Below are positions 53,423 through 62,611 of a stretch of 64,000 bases of DNA, one piece after another. This DNA comes from Massilia rubra (GTDB lineage: Bacteria > Pseudomonadota > Gammaproteobacteria > Burkholderiales > Burkholderiaceae_D). Under the pieces are notes generated by a model that had not been told where the DNA came from, did no database searches, and was given only the letters and a program-made list of their open reading frames with translations. Position 1 is the stretch's first letter; each line of letters begins with the position of its first letter. The stretch is taken from contig NZ_VUYU01000001.1 of NCBI RefSeq assembly GCF_011682065.1, positions 186,001 to 250,000 of the forward strand. Reading direction: 5' to 3'. The position numbers were made by a program, and so were the translations under genes.

Positions 53423-54526
53423 CTACAACCCCAGCGCCGCCTTTTGAGTCCTGCGCAATCGCTTCCACACCTTGATCTTGCGACTGGCCGTCTGCCTGGC
53501 CCGGAACACAAAATTCCCCGCCAGCGCGCGTTCCACCTGGCGGATCATGCGTGCATCATGCTCCCTGTCGATCGACACCGTCTGCCCGGCCTGCACCGCC
53601 GCCAGCATGCTGGCGCAGTCGCCGAACAGGCTCTCCACGAACACCGACTTGATGAACGCGCGCACGCGGCGCCCGCTTGCGCGCGGCAGTTCGTACGAAT
53701 CCTTGACCACGCCGATATAAAAGTACCCGGCCGCGATATCGAAGTGGGTTTTCACTGACGGCGCCACCCCAAGCCGCTCCAGGTGCCCGCGCGCGACCGG
53801 CAGCGCCCCCGCCAGGTCCATGCACCAAGTCTCCGAAATGAGCTTGGTGATGCTGTCCGGGTGCTGGCGGTAATCGATGATCGCGTGCGGCAGGTACAGC
53901 AGGCTGGCGCACTGGCTCAATAGCCGGGGCAGGGTGGACATATCCTCGAATACGCGCCCTGGCGGGAACACGGGCGCCTCCAGCTGCTCGTACACGGCGC
54001 GCTTGAAGACTTTGGCCCACACATACATCTGGCGGTCGGCAAAGAAGGTATTGAGAATAGTGGCCTGGTCGCGCAGCAGCCCAGGCCGATAGCGCAGGCC
54101 GACCCGGTGCGATTTGTCTTCCTGGTCCGGCAGCCACACGCGGAAGTCGCAGGCGATGACGTCCGGATGATGCGCGTCGATGGCTTGCTCGAGCGCCGCC
54201 AGCGAGCCTGCCAGCAGGCGGTCGTCGCTGTCGACGAACACGATGTACTCGCCGCGCGCGCAAGCCAGGCCCCGGTTGCGCGCCATGGCGATGCCCTGGT
54301 TGTCCTGCGCCAGTACGGTGCACGCCATGTCGCTGCGCGCCTCGATTAGCGCACGCGCGCGCGCCAGGGTGGCGTCGCGCGAGCCGTCGTCGATGACGAT
54401 CAGTTCATGGCGTGGGCCCATCTGGTCCAGCACCGATTCCAGGCACGCCGCAATGAAGTTCTGCACATTCCAGGCGGGGACGATGATGCTCAATAGCGGC
54501 TGCGGCGCCGCGGCGTGCGTGACCAT
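53423..54526 (-). CDS. Family 2 glycosyltransferase
   Basis: 367 residues from ATG at 54526. GT-A fold: LLSIIVPAWNVQNFIAACLE, nucleotide site LIVIDDGSRDAT, metal motif VFVDSDDRL (DxD). C-terminal part similar to polysaccharide/LPS GT2 enzymes that end in a helical domain. Last of four minus-strand envelope genes; 11 bp from the preceding glycosyltransferase. Confidence 0.87.
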   Translation of the reverse strand: MVTHAAAPQPLLSIIVPAWNVQNFIAACLESVLDQMGPRHELIVIDDGSRDATLARARALIEARSDMACTVLAQDNQGIAMARNRGLACARGEYIVFVDSDDRLLAGSLAALEQAIDAHHPDVIACDFRVWLPDQEDKSHRVGLRYRPGLLRDQATILNTFFADRQMYVWAKVFKRAVYEQLEAPVFPPGRVFEDMSTLPRLLSQCASLLYLPHAIIDYRQHPDSITKLISETWCMDLAGALPVARGHLERLGVAPSVKTHFDIAAGYFYIGVVKDSYELPRASGRRVRAFIKSVFVESLFGDCASMLAAVQAGQTVSIDREHDARMIRQVERALAGNFVFRARQTASRKIKVWKRLRRTQKAALGL

Positions 54527-54537
54527 GGGTGCCCGGG

Positions 54538-55377
54538 CTAGCGCGCCAGCCCGACCGGCGCGCGAATGATCTTGTCGACCTGGCTCTGGTACACCAGCTT
54601 GTCGTGATGCGCCGCCTGGTCGCGATTGCGCTCCTTGTGCCACAGGTGGAACACCTCGGTGGCGAAGGCGCCGTCCTTGCGCCGCACGCCGGCGTTAAAC
54701 AGGCGCACCACGAAATCGGCATCTTCATGACCCCAGCCGGAGAACGATTCGTCGAAACCGTTCACGCGCTCGATGTCGCTGCGCCAGGCGCTCATGTTGC
54801 AGGACTTGATGCGGCGCATGGTGAAGCCGCGCCGCACCCGCCCAAGGTCGGGCAGGCGGATCGCCAGCTGCAGGATCTTCTGGATATTCCCGGCGCGCCA
54901 GGCGCGCCACCACACGCCCAGCCCCGCCTCGTGCAGGTCGCGCTGTTCGGCCAGGGCGGCGCGGGTAAATTCGGGACACAGCAGCACGCGGCTGCCGGTG
55001 ATCATGCAGCCCGGCTGCGCCAGGCGCCGGTGGCTGGCCACGAAATCCTTGCGCGGCACGCAGTCGCCGTCGAGGAAAATCACGTAATCGCCGCGCGCCG
55101 CCAGCACGCCCTGGTTGCGCGCGCGCGCCACGCGGAAACCGTCGTCGGGCTGCCACACATGCACCAGGCGGCGCTGCGTGCCCGCCGCGATGCGTTCGAC
55201 GCAGTGGCGGGTCGCCTCGGTCGACCCATCGTCGGTGACGATGATCTCGAAATCCTCGTCATCCTGCGCCAGGCAGGCGCGCAGCACCGCTTCCAGGGCA
55301 TCGGGCCGGTTGTAGGTGGTGACGATCAGAGAAATGGTGTGCGGACGTGACAAGATGGACTCCCGGTGAAACGACAT
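54538..55377 (-). CDS. Family 2 glycosyltransferase (with galactosyltransferase-like C-terminal motif)
   Basis: 279 residues. ISLIVTTYNRPDALEAVLRA opens the GT-A fold; FEIIVTDDGSTEAT and the DxD in VIFLDGDCVP are clear. The C-terminal acceptor block WGHEDADFVVRLFNAG corresponds to the GT7-C-type W-G-x-E-D motif. Close paralog of the next gene: same length, same motif order. Confidence 0.88.
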   Translation of the reverse strand: MSFHRESILSRPHTISLIVTTYNRPDALEAVLRACLAQDDEDFEIIVTDDGSTEATRHCVERIAAGTQRRLVHVWQPDDGFRVARARNQGVLAARGDYVIFLDGDCVPRKDFVASHRRLAQPGCMITGSRVLLCPEFTRAALAEQRDLHEAGLGVWWRAWRAGNIQKILQLAIRLPDLGRVRRGFTMRRIKSCNMSAWRSDIERVNGFDESFSGWGHEDADFVVRLFNAGVRRKDGAFATEVFHLWHKERNRDQAAHHDKLVYQSQVDKIIRAPVGLAR

Positions 55378-55480
55378 TCACTGCCAGCGGCAGCGCCCAA
55401 CGCGTACATACCTATTATACGTCCCCGCCGCACAAGGTCCAGCGCTTACGGCATCAAAGCGCTTATCCACGCGCGCCATG

Positions 55481-56293
55481 TCACGCCAGTCCGCGCAGTG
55501 CGCGCACGGTGTGCTCGGCGGCGCGCTGGCGCACCAGCGCGCGGTTGCTCGAGGCTTCGTCGCGCGCGTTTTCGCGGTGCCACAAATGAAACACTTCGGT
55601 GGCGAACGCGCCATCCTTGCGGACCACGCCGGCGTTAAACAGGCGCACCACGAAGTCGGCGTCCTCGTGCCCCCAGCCCTCGAAGCTTTGGTCGAAGCCG
55701 TTGACGGTGTCGATGTCGCTGCGCCAGGCGGCCATGTTGCAGCCCTTGATGCGGCGCCAGCTGAAGCGTTTTTGCACCCGCCCCAGGTCGGGCAGCTTGA
55801 ACAGCAATTGCAGCACCTTGTTGAGGTGCCCGCGCGCGCGCAGGGCCAGCTTTTCGCCGACAGCGAGCGTGTGCAGGTCGCGCTTGTCGGCCAGCACGCG
55901 CTGCGTGAAGGCGTCGTCGAGCAGGATGCGGCTGCCGGTGACCATGCAGCCCGGCTGCGCCAGTGCGCGGTGGCGCGCCACGAAATCGCGTTGCGGGATG
56001 CAGTCGCCGTCGAGCAGCACGATGTACTCGCCGCGCGAGGCCAGGATGCCCTGGTTGCGCGCCATCGCCAGCCGGAAGCCCTGGTCCGGCTGCCACACAT
56101 GGCGCAGCGGCACCGTCGCACGCGTTTGCAGGCGCGCGACACAGGCGCGGGTCGGCTCGCCCGAACCGTCGTCGGCGATGATGATTTCGAACTGCCTGTC
56201 GCTCTGCGCAAAGCAGGCGTCGACCACGGCTTCGAGCGCGTCGGGCCGGTTGTAGGTGGCGACGATGATGGAAATGAGGACGTCGGCGCGCAT
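55481..56293 (-). CDS. Family 2 glycosyltransferase, tandem paralog
   Basis: 270 residues. ISIIVATYNRPDALEAVVDA, FEIIIADDGSGEPT, YIVLLDGDCIPQRD and WGHEDADFVVRLFNAG; more than half the residues agree with the neighbour at 54538-55377. ATG abuts the ligase stop with no gap. Probably adds core or O-antigen sugars next to the ligase step; donor and acceptor cannot be read from sequence. Confidence 0.88.
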   Translation of the reverse strand: MRADVLISIIVATYNRPDALEAVVDACFAQSDRQFEIIIADDGSGEPTRACVARLQTRATVPLRHVWQPDQGFRLAMARNQGILASRGEYIVLLDGDCIPQRDFVARHRALAQPGCMVTGSRILLDDAFTQRVLADKRDLHTLAVGEKLALRARGHLNKVLQLLFKLPDLGRVQKRFSWRRIKGCNMAAWRSDIDTVNGFDQSFEGWGHEDADFVVRLFNAGVVRKDGAFATEVFHLWHRENARDEASSNRALVRQRAAEHTVRALRGLA

Positions 56294-57556
56294 CTAGCTA
56301 CCCTGCAAGGTGAACTTGCCGGGCGTCGTCTGGTGGCGTGCGCTCACATACAGGGAGCCGGCCAGCAGCAGGAACCAGTAGGCTTCCGTCACATCCCACA
56401 GCAGGCTGTTGAACGAGGAGCTGACCACATAGATCACCCACAGCAGCACCAGCGCATCGGCATGGAAGGAGCGCGTGCGCAGGGCCGGGCGCAGCAGGCT
56501 GCCCAGCATGGCGAAATACAGCAGCAGGCCGGGCACGCCAAGCTGCGCGGCGATCAGCAGGAACTCGCTGTGCGGCTGGTGGCGCGTTTTTCCCAGTTCG
56601 TCCTCGGGCCAGTCGCGCAGCGCGGTTGGCGCATACACCTCGGCGAACGAGCCGGTCCCGAGGCCAGCGAGCGGGTGGGCGGCGATGATGCTGGAGCCGA
56701 CCCGCAGATAACTCATGCGCAGGCCGTTGGGCGAGCGTTTCTGGTCGGTGCGCACCTCGGTGATCAGGTCATCGGTGCGCAGCTTGAAGTTGTTCGAGCT
56801 GGCGTAAAAACCCACGAACAGCAGCACGATGGCCGCCATCCCGCAGCTGGTGCGCAGCAGCGTAAAGCGCACCCGCAGCAGGAACAGCACCACCATGCCC
56901 GCGAACAGGGCAACGTAACCGGTGCGGCCCTGGTTGAGGAAAATGATCGGTACGCTGAACAGGATTCCGGCCGCCACGCAGGCCACGCGCGCCCGCGCGC
57001 CCTGCACATAGGTGGCGCCGAGCAGGCAGGTCACCGTCGCAAAACTGAGCAGGATGCCGATCGTGATGTGATTCTTGAACGAGAACGAATCCTTGGCGGT
57101 GCCGATGCGCCAGTAGCCTTCCGGGGAGGCGGGCATCAGGTCGTGCCAGACCAGGTAGTTCGAGATGGCCAGCACCGCCGCCCCGCCGAAAAAGGCGGCC
57201 AGCGCGCGCCCCGGCATGCCCGGGTCGCGCAGGCTGGTGGCCACCGCGATCGGCAGCACCAGCAGGCGCGAGTATTTTTTCAGGGCCGAGACGATATCGG
57301 CCGGCGGCCCGATCGACCAGCTGGCGCCGAGCACCAGCAGCGCCAGCAAACCAAAGGCCAGCAGCGCCGGCGGCGCGCGCAGCGCGGCCCGCAGCGCAGC
57401 GCTGGTGTACAGGGCGGCGCCGAAACAGAGCACGCAACAACCGGCAAAGACATTCGTCAGCCAGGTGGAAAACGGTACGCAAAACAGCGCCAGCAAGAGC
57501 AGGTACTGAACCGCGCGCTCAAGCCGTGAAATCGGAAAACCGGGAAAATCTTGCAT
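56294..57556 (-). CDS. waaL: O-antigen ligase (WaaL/Wzy_C family)
   Basis: 420 residues, about ten to twelve membrane helices with one large periplasmic loop (about 210-320). Conserved residues of the Wzy_C family: FLNQGRTGYVALFAG (Arg), HPLAGLGTGSF and the catalytic-loop His in RHQPHSEFLLIAAQLGVPGL. Ligase rather than polymerase is preferred because of its place beside msbA-waaF and core-type glycosyltransferases; sequence alone does not separate the two. Confidence 0.82.
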   Translation of the reverse strand: MQDFPGFPISRLERAVQYLLLLALFCVPFSTWLTNVFAGCCVLCFGAALYTSAALRAALRAPPALLAFGLLALLVLGASWSIGPPADIVSALKKYSRLLVLPIAVATSLRDPGMPGRALAAFFGGAAVLAISNYLVWHDLMPASPEGYWRIGTAKDSFSFKNHITIGILLSFATVTCLLGATYVQGARARVACVAAGILFSVPIIFLNQGRTGYVALFAGMVVLFLLRVRFTLLRTSCGMAAIVLLFVGFYASSNNFKLRTDDLITEVRTDQKRSPNGLRMSYLRVGSSIIAAHPLAGLGTGSFAEVYAPTALRDWPEDELGKTRHQPHSEFLLIAAQLGVPGLLLYFAMLGSLLRPALRTRSFHADALVLLWVIYVVSSSFNSLLWDVTEAYWFLLLAGSLYVSARHQTTPGKFTLQGS

Positions 57557-57867
57557 TGTAGCAATAGCCTTGTTAAGCGACCTGGGTCGTGCATGCCGCG
57601 CGTTGAGCGTGGCGATAGCGGGCGCCGTCGTGCGCGGCGCCTGCCCCCCTAAAATTTGTTCGCCATTTTACAGTACGGTCCGCAGGTGGCCCGGGGCGGC
57701 CGGATGCGCGCGCGGGGAAGCGGCGGCGCGGCTGTATTTGGCGTGCCCGCGATGTTTGTAGTGGCCGCACCCGGACCGCGTGTGCGAAAATGTCGAGCCT
57801 CTGGTACAGGCTGCGTATTTACAAGCGCGGCATGCCGCAACCGGACCAGGCTCTGAAAGAGAAAACG

Positions 57868-59610
57868 ATGGAAAATAGTGTCATAGTCCGGCGCCTGCTG
57901 GCTATCGTCAAACCGTACCGTGCGCGCGCGCTGATGTCGCTGCTGGCCATGGCCGGCACCGCCGTCACCGAGCCGGCGCTCGGCTACGCGCTGCAACTGC
58001 TGATCGACAAAGGCTTCGGTCCGCACCGGGTCGAATTTTCCCTGTGGCTGGTGCCGCTGGTGCTGCTGTCGATCTTCATCGGGCGCGGCATCTTCACCTT
58101 CTCCACCGCGTACCTGAACAACTGGGTGATCAGCCGCGTGCTCAACGACCTGCGGCGCATGGTGTTCGACCGCTTGCTGCGCCTGCCGGTGGCGCGCTTT
58201 CACGAAGAATCGACCGGCAAGATCATCAACGTCGTCATCGGCGACGTGCGCCAGGTGGTCGACATGATCAATTCCGTGTTCGTGGCCTATGTGCGCGATT
58301 CGCTCGTCATCGTCGGCCTGTTGCTGATGCTGATGTGGACCAACTGGAAACTGACCCTGATCGCGCTGGTCGTCATGCCGGTCACCGCCGCCATCGTGCG
58401 CACCACCGCCAAGCGCATGCGCCGCCTGAGCCGCGACAACCAGCGCGTGACCGCCGAAATGACCCAGGTGGTCGAAGAAGCGGCGCGCGGGCACCAGGTG
58501 ATCCGCGTGTTCGCCGGCGAGCGTTACGAGCGCGAACGGTTCGAACAGCGCAGTGGCGCGCTGCTCGGCTTCTCGCAGCGCATCACGGTCGCCAGCGCCG
58601 CCACCGTGCCGATCACCCAGAGCGCCACCGCGCTGGCGGTGTCGGTGGTGATCGTCATCGCCATGAGCTCCGGGATGACCCAGGGAGAATTCATCAGCTT
58701 CATCACCATGATGCTGATGCTGCTCGCGCCCCTCAAGTCGCTGGTGGGCGTGAACGGTCCGCTGCAGCGCGGCATGGCCGCCGCCGAAACCGTGTTCGCC
58801 ATGATCGACACCCCGGTCGAAGCCGATCCGGGCAAGGTCGCGCTGGAGCGCGCGCGCGGTCATCTGCAGTTCCAGAACGTACAGTTCCGCTACACCGACA
58901 ACAACCCGCTGGCGCTGAACGATGTCACGCTCGACGTGCTGCCGGGGCAGACCGTGGCGCTGGTGGGCATGTCCGGCGGCGGCAAGTCGACCTTCGTGAA
59001 CCTGGTGACGCGCTTTTACTCGCCGCAGGGAGGGCGCATCCTGCTCGACGGCGTGCCATATGAAGACATCACCCTGCAAAGCCTGCGCGCGCAGCTGGCC
59101 ATGGTCAGCCAGAACGTGGTGCTGTTCGACGACACCCTGGGCGCCAACATCGCCTACGGCGCCGAACGGGTCGACCCGGCGCGCCTGGCCGCGGCCATCA
59201 AGGCGGCCCACCTGGACGATGTGGTGGCGGCCCTGCCGGAAGGCGTCAATACGCCGATCGGCGAAAACGGCATGCGCCTGTCGGGCGGCCAGCGCCAGCG
59301 CGTGGCGATCGCGCGCGCCATCTACAAGGACGCGCCGATCCTGATCCTGGACGAAGCCACCTCCGCCCTCGACAACGAATCCGAACGCGCGGTGCAGGGC
59401 GCGCTCGACACCCTGATGGCAGGGCGCACCACGCTCGTCATCGCGCACCGCCTCTCGACCATCGAACGGGCCGACCGCATCGTGGTGCTCGACCAGGGGC
59501 GGATCGTGGAAGCGGGACGCCATGACGAACTGCTGGCGCACGACGGCATGTACGCCAACCTGTACCGCCTGCAGTTCGCCAATAAGTCGGAAAACAAGGC
59601 AGAAGCATGA
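57868..59610 (+). CDS. msbA: Lipid A / lipopolysaccharide flippase ATPase
   Basis: 580 residues from ATG at 57868 (AAAGAGAAAACG before it); an upstream ATG at 57790 would add 26 residues foreign to the family. Six membrane helices, then the ATPase: Walker A GMSGGGKSTFVNLV, signature LSGGQRQRVAIARAI, Walker B ILILDEATSALD, switch IAHRLSTI. Length is standard for MsbA. It flips lipid A-core. Overlaps waaF as ATGA, a typical arrangement. Confidence 0.93.
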   Translation: MENSVIVRRLLAIVKPYRARALMSLLAMAGTAVTEPALGYALQLLIDKGFGPHRVEFSLWLVPLVLLSIFIGRGIFTFSTAYLNNWVISRVLNDLRRMVFDRLLRLPVARFHEESTGKIINVVIGDVRQVVDMINSVFVAYVRDSLVIVGLLLMLMWTNWKLTLIALVVMPVTAAIVRTTAKRMRRLSRDNQRVTAEMTQVVEEAARGHQVIRVFAGERYERERFEQRSGALLGFSQRITVASAATVPITQSATALAVSVVIVIAMSSGMTQGEFISFITMMLMLLAPLKSLVGVNGPLQRGMAAAETVFAMIDTPVEADPGKVALERARGHLQFQNVQFRYTDNNPLALNDVTLDVLPGQTVALVGMSGGGKSTFVNLVTRFYSPQGGRILLDGVPYEDITLQSLRAQLAMVSQNVVLFDDTLGANIAYGAERVDPARLAAAIKAAHLDDVVAALPEGVNTPIGENGMRLSGGQRQRVAIARAIYKDAPILILDEATSALDNESERAVQGALDTLMAGRTTLVIAHRLSTIERADRIVVLDQGRIVEAGRHDELLAHDGMYANLYRLQFANKSENKAEA

Positions 59611-60623
59611 GCGAAGGACGCACCCTGGTCATCTCGCCGAACTGGATCGGCGACGCGGTCATGGCCCAGCCGCTGCTGCAGATGTTGAAGCGGCAGCATC
59701 CGGCGCGTCCGATCGACGTGCTGGCGCCGCCCTCGGTGGCGCCGGCGTGGCGCGCCATGATCGAAGTCGACAGCGTGCTCGAAACCCCGTTCCGCCACGG
59801 CGCGCTGCAACTGCGCGAGCGCTGGCGCTACGCCAAGGTGCTGCGCGTGCGCGGCTACGTCGACGCCTACGTGCTGCCCAACACGATCAAGTACGCGCTC
59901 ATCCCCTGGCTGGCTGGCATCGCGCGCCGGGTCGGCTACAAGGGCGAGATGCGCTACGGCCTGCTCAACGTGGTCCATCACGACGATGCGCCAAAGCGCG
60001 CAATGGTGCCGTTCTACGCCGCGCTGGCCGGTGCGCCCGGGGCCGCGCTGCGCGCCGACGTGCCGCGCCCGGCCATGTGTGTCGATCCGGAGCAGGTTAT
60101 CGAGGTGCGTGCGCGCCACGGCATGGGCGGGGCGGGGCGGCTGGTGGTGTTTGCGCCGGGCGCCGAATTCGGCGCCGCCAAGCGCTGGCCGGCGCGCCAC
60201 TTCGCCGCGCTGGCGCAATCGGTGCGCGAACAAGACCCGTCGGCGCACATCGCCTTGCTCGGTTCGCCCAAGGACCGTGAAGCCTGCGCCGAGATTACGG
60301 CCCTCACCGGCACCGACGGCATCCACAACGTGGCCGGCGCCACCTCGCTCAGCGAAGCGATCGCGCTGATCGCCGGCGCGGCCGCGGTGGTGGCCAACGA
60401 CTCCGGCCTGCTGCACATTGCCTCGGCGCTGAACCGGCCGGTGATTGCCCTGTACGGCCCGACCGACCCCGACCACGCCCCGCCGTTTTCCGACGTCGCC
60501 CGCTCGATCTCGCTGCGGCTGGCCTGTGCACCGTGCCGCCAGCGCGAATGCCCGCTGGGTCACCACGACTGCATGGAAAAGCTCGAGCCAGGCATGGTCT
60601 GGCAGGAGCTGCGCCAGATGTAA
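59607..60623 (+). CDS. waaF: ADP-heptose:LPS heptosyltransferase II
   Basis: 338 residues. GT9 family: ISPNWIGDAVMAQPLLQML at the N-terminus, FAPGAEFGAAKRWPARHFA, then VVANDSGLLHIASAL and ALYGPTDPDHAPP in the donor domain, and the Cys/His-rich end CAPCRQRECPLGHHDCM seen in WaaF. Adds the second heptose of the LPS inner core. Coupled to msbA. Confidence 0.92.
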   Translation: MSEGRTLVISPNWIGDAVMAQPLLQMLKRQHPARPIDVLAPPSVAPAWRAMIEVDSVLETPFRHGALQLRERWRYAKVLRVRGYVDAYVLPNTIKYALIPWLAGIARRVGYKGEMRYGLLNVVHHDDAPKRAMVPFYAALAGAPGAALRADVPRPAMCVDPEQVIEVRARHGMGGAGRLVVFAPGAEFGAAKRWPARHFAALAQSVREQDPSAHIALLGSPKDREACAEITALTGTDGIHNVAGATSLSEAIALIAGAAAVVANDSGLLHIASALNRPVIALYGPTDPDHAPPFSDVARSISLRLACAPCRQRECPLGHHDCMEKLEPGMVWQELRQM

Positions 60624-60640
60624 CCCCACCCCCTACCCCC

Positions 60641-60810
60641 GGTGTCAGGTCTGACATTCGGACACGAGCTCGACTTTAGATGGGGGAACCATGCGGCCCA
60701 CTATTGAGCCCGTGTCCGAATGTCAGACCTGACACCGGGTTTGATCAATACCTGGCACCAAGTTTGACCATTTAAGGTCGAGGCCGTGTCCGAATGTCAG
60801 ACCTGACACC
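60641..60810. repeat. Three copies of a 26-bp repeat, one inverted
   Basis: GGTGTCAGGTCTGACATTCG plus GACACG at 60641-60666; the exact complement at 60711-60736 and again at 60785-60810. Inside each unit TGTCAG-GT-CTGACA is itself a perfect palindrome, and copies 1 and 2 can pair into a 26-bp stem with a 44-nt loop. The array fills most of the gap between waaF and the formate dehydrogenase genes and may end waaF transcription. Confidence 0.85.
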
Positions 60811-60895
60811 GCAGTGGGAGGTGAAATGTGATGCTGGCAAGGGTATGATGTGAATTCGTCATCGTCAGCCAGCGTGGCTGCTTTCAGGATCTTCC

Positions 60896-62611
60896 ATGAA
60901 CCATCCCGTCATTCCGATCGTGCCCCAGGCCAGCAGCCGCCAGCGCAAGCGCCAGGCGCCCAAGGGCCGGCGCGTCGATCCGCAGGCCCTGCTGGAAGTG
61001 CAAGCCTTGCTCGGCGCGCAATCGCGCCAGCGCGACCTGCTCATCGAGCACCTGCACAAAATACAGGATGCCTTCGGCTGCCTGTCGCACGCCCACCTGG
61101 CGGCGCTGGCGCAGGAAATGAAGCTGGCCCAGGCCGAGGTCTACGAGGTCGCCACCTTCTACCATCACTTCGACGTCGTGCGCGAAGGCGGGAGCGCGCC
61201 ACCGGCCTTGACGGTGCGCGTCTGTAATGGCCTCTCGTGCGAGATGGCTGGCGCGCGCGACCTGCTCGAGCGCCTGCCCGCCATCCTGGGCGCGGGCGTC
61301 GGCATGGACGTGCGCGTGCTCGCCGCGCCCTGCATCGGCCGCTGCGAACAGGCGCCGGCGGCCGTGGTCGGCCAGCACCCGCTCGCCCGCGCCAGTTGCG
61401 ACTCGGTGGCCGCCGCAGTGAGCAACGGCCACACCACCCATGAGCCTACCGGCTACATCGATTACGACAGCTACCGCAGCGCCGGCGGTTATGTCCTGGC
61501 GCACGCGTGCCACGACGGCCAGCGCGATGCCGAGGCGCTGATCGCCACCATGGAGGAGTCGAGCCTGCGCGGCCTGGGCGGCGCCGGTTTTCCGACCGGG
61601 CGCAAATGGCGCATCGTGCGCGGCGAGCCGGGACCGCGCCTGATGGCGATCAATATCGACGAGGGCGAGCCGGGCACTTTCAAGGACCGCTATTACCTCG
61701 AGCGCGACCCGCACCGCTTCCTCGAAGGCGCGCTGGTGGCGGCCTGGGTGGCTGGCGTCGACACCATCTATATCTACCTGCGCGACGAATACCACGGCTG
61801 CCGCGCGATGCTCGAGACCGAGCTGGCGCGCCTGCGCGCCGACCCGCCGTTTACCTCCATGCCCGAGTTCATCCTGCGCCGTGGCGCCGGCGCCTACATC
61901 TGCGGCGAAGAATCGGCGATGATCGAATCGATCGAGGGCAAGCGCGGCATGCCGCGCCTGCGCCCTCCGTACGTGGCCCAGGTCGGCCTGTTTGGCTTGC
62001 CAACCCTGCAGCACAACTTCGAAACCCTGCACTGGGTGCGTGCCATCATGGAGCACGGCGCCGCCTGGTACAGCGCCCAGGGCCGCCACGGGCGCAAGGG
62101 CTTGCGCTCGTTTTCGGTCTCGGGCCGGGTGCGCGAACCGGGTGTCAAGCTGGCGCCGGCCGGCATCACCGTGCAGGAGCTGATCGACGAATACTGCGGC
62201 GGCATGGCGCCCGGCCACCAGTTCTACGGCTACCTGCCGGGCGGCGCCTCGGGCGGCATCCTGCCGGCCGCGCTGGGCGCGATCCCGCTCGACTTCGATA
62301 CCTTGCAGCCGTACGGCTGCTTCATTGGCTCGGCCGCCGTGGTGGTACTGTCGGACCAGGATTCGGCGGTGGCCGCCGCGCGCAACACGATGCGCTTCTT
62401 CAAGGACGAATCGTGCGGCCAGTGCACGCCGTGCCGGGTCGGCACCGCCAAGGCGCTGGCGCTGATCGGGCAAGCGCAATGGGATACGCCGCTGCTGGCC
62501 GAGCTGTCGCAGGTGATGCGCGACGCCTCCATCTGCGGCCTCGGCCAGGCCGCGCCCAATCCGGTCGATTGCGTCGTCAAGTACTTTTCCCATGAACTGG
62601 TGCAGCCATGA
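60896..62611 (+). CDS. NAD-dependent formate dehydrogenase, fused NuoE-NuoF-like (gamma-beta) subunit
   Basis: 571 residues. Residues about 30-170 are NuoE/FdsG-like with the 2Fe-2S thioredoxin fold (CNGLSCEMAGA ... CIGRCEQAPA). Residues about 200-560 are NuoF/FdsB-like: FMN/NADH motifs LRGLGGAGFPTGRKW and GAYICGEESAMIESIEG, and the 4Fe-4S motif ESCGQCTPCRVGT. In Cupriavidus-type enzymes these are two genes (FdsG, FdsB). It passes electrons from formate to NAD. Stop overlaps the next start as ATGA. Confidence 0.9.
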   Translation: MNHPVIPIVPQASSRQRKRQAPKGRRVDPQALLEVQALLGAQSRQRDLLIEHLHKIQDAFGCLSHAHLAALAQEMKLAQAEVYEVATFYHHFDVVREGGSAPPALTVRVCNGLSCEMAGARDLLERLPAILGAGVGMDVRVLAAPCIGRCEQAPAAVVGQHPLARASCDSVAAAVSNGHTTHEPTGYIDYDSYRSAGGYVLAHACHDGQRDAEALIATMEESSLRGLGGAGFPTGRKWRIVRGEPGPRLMAINIDEGEPGTFKDRYYLERDPHRFLEGALVAAWVAGVDTIYIYLRDEYHGCRAMLETELARLRADPPFTSMPEFILRRGAGAYICGEESAMIESIEGKRGMPRLRPPYVAQVGLFGLPTLQHNFETLHWVRAIMEHGAAWYSAQGRHGRKGLRSFSVSGRVREPGVKLAPAGITVQELIDEYCGGMAPGHQFYGYLPGGASGGILPAALGAIPLDFDTLQPYGCFIGSAAVVVLSDQDSAVAAARNTMRFFKDESCGQCTPCRVGTAKALALIGQAQWDTPLLAELSQVMRDASICGLGQAAPNPVDCVVKYFSHELVQP

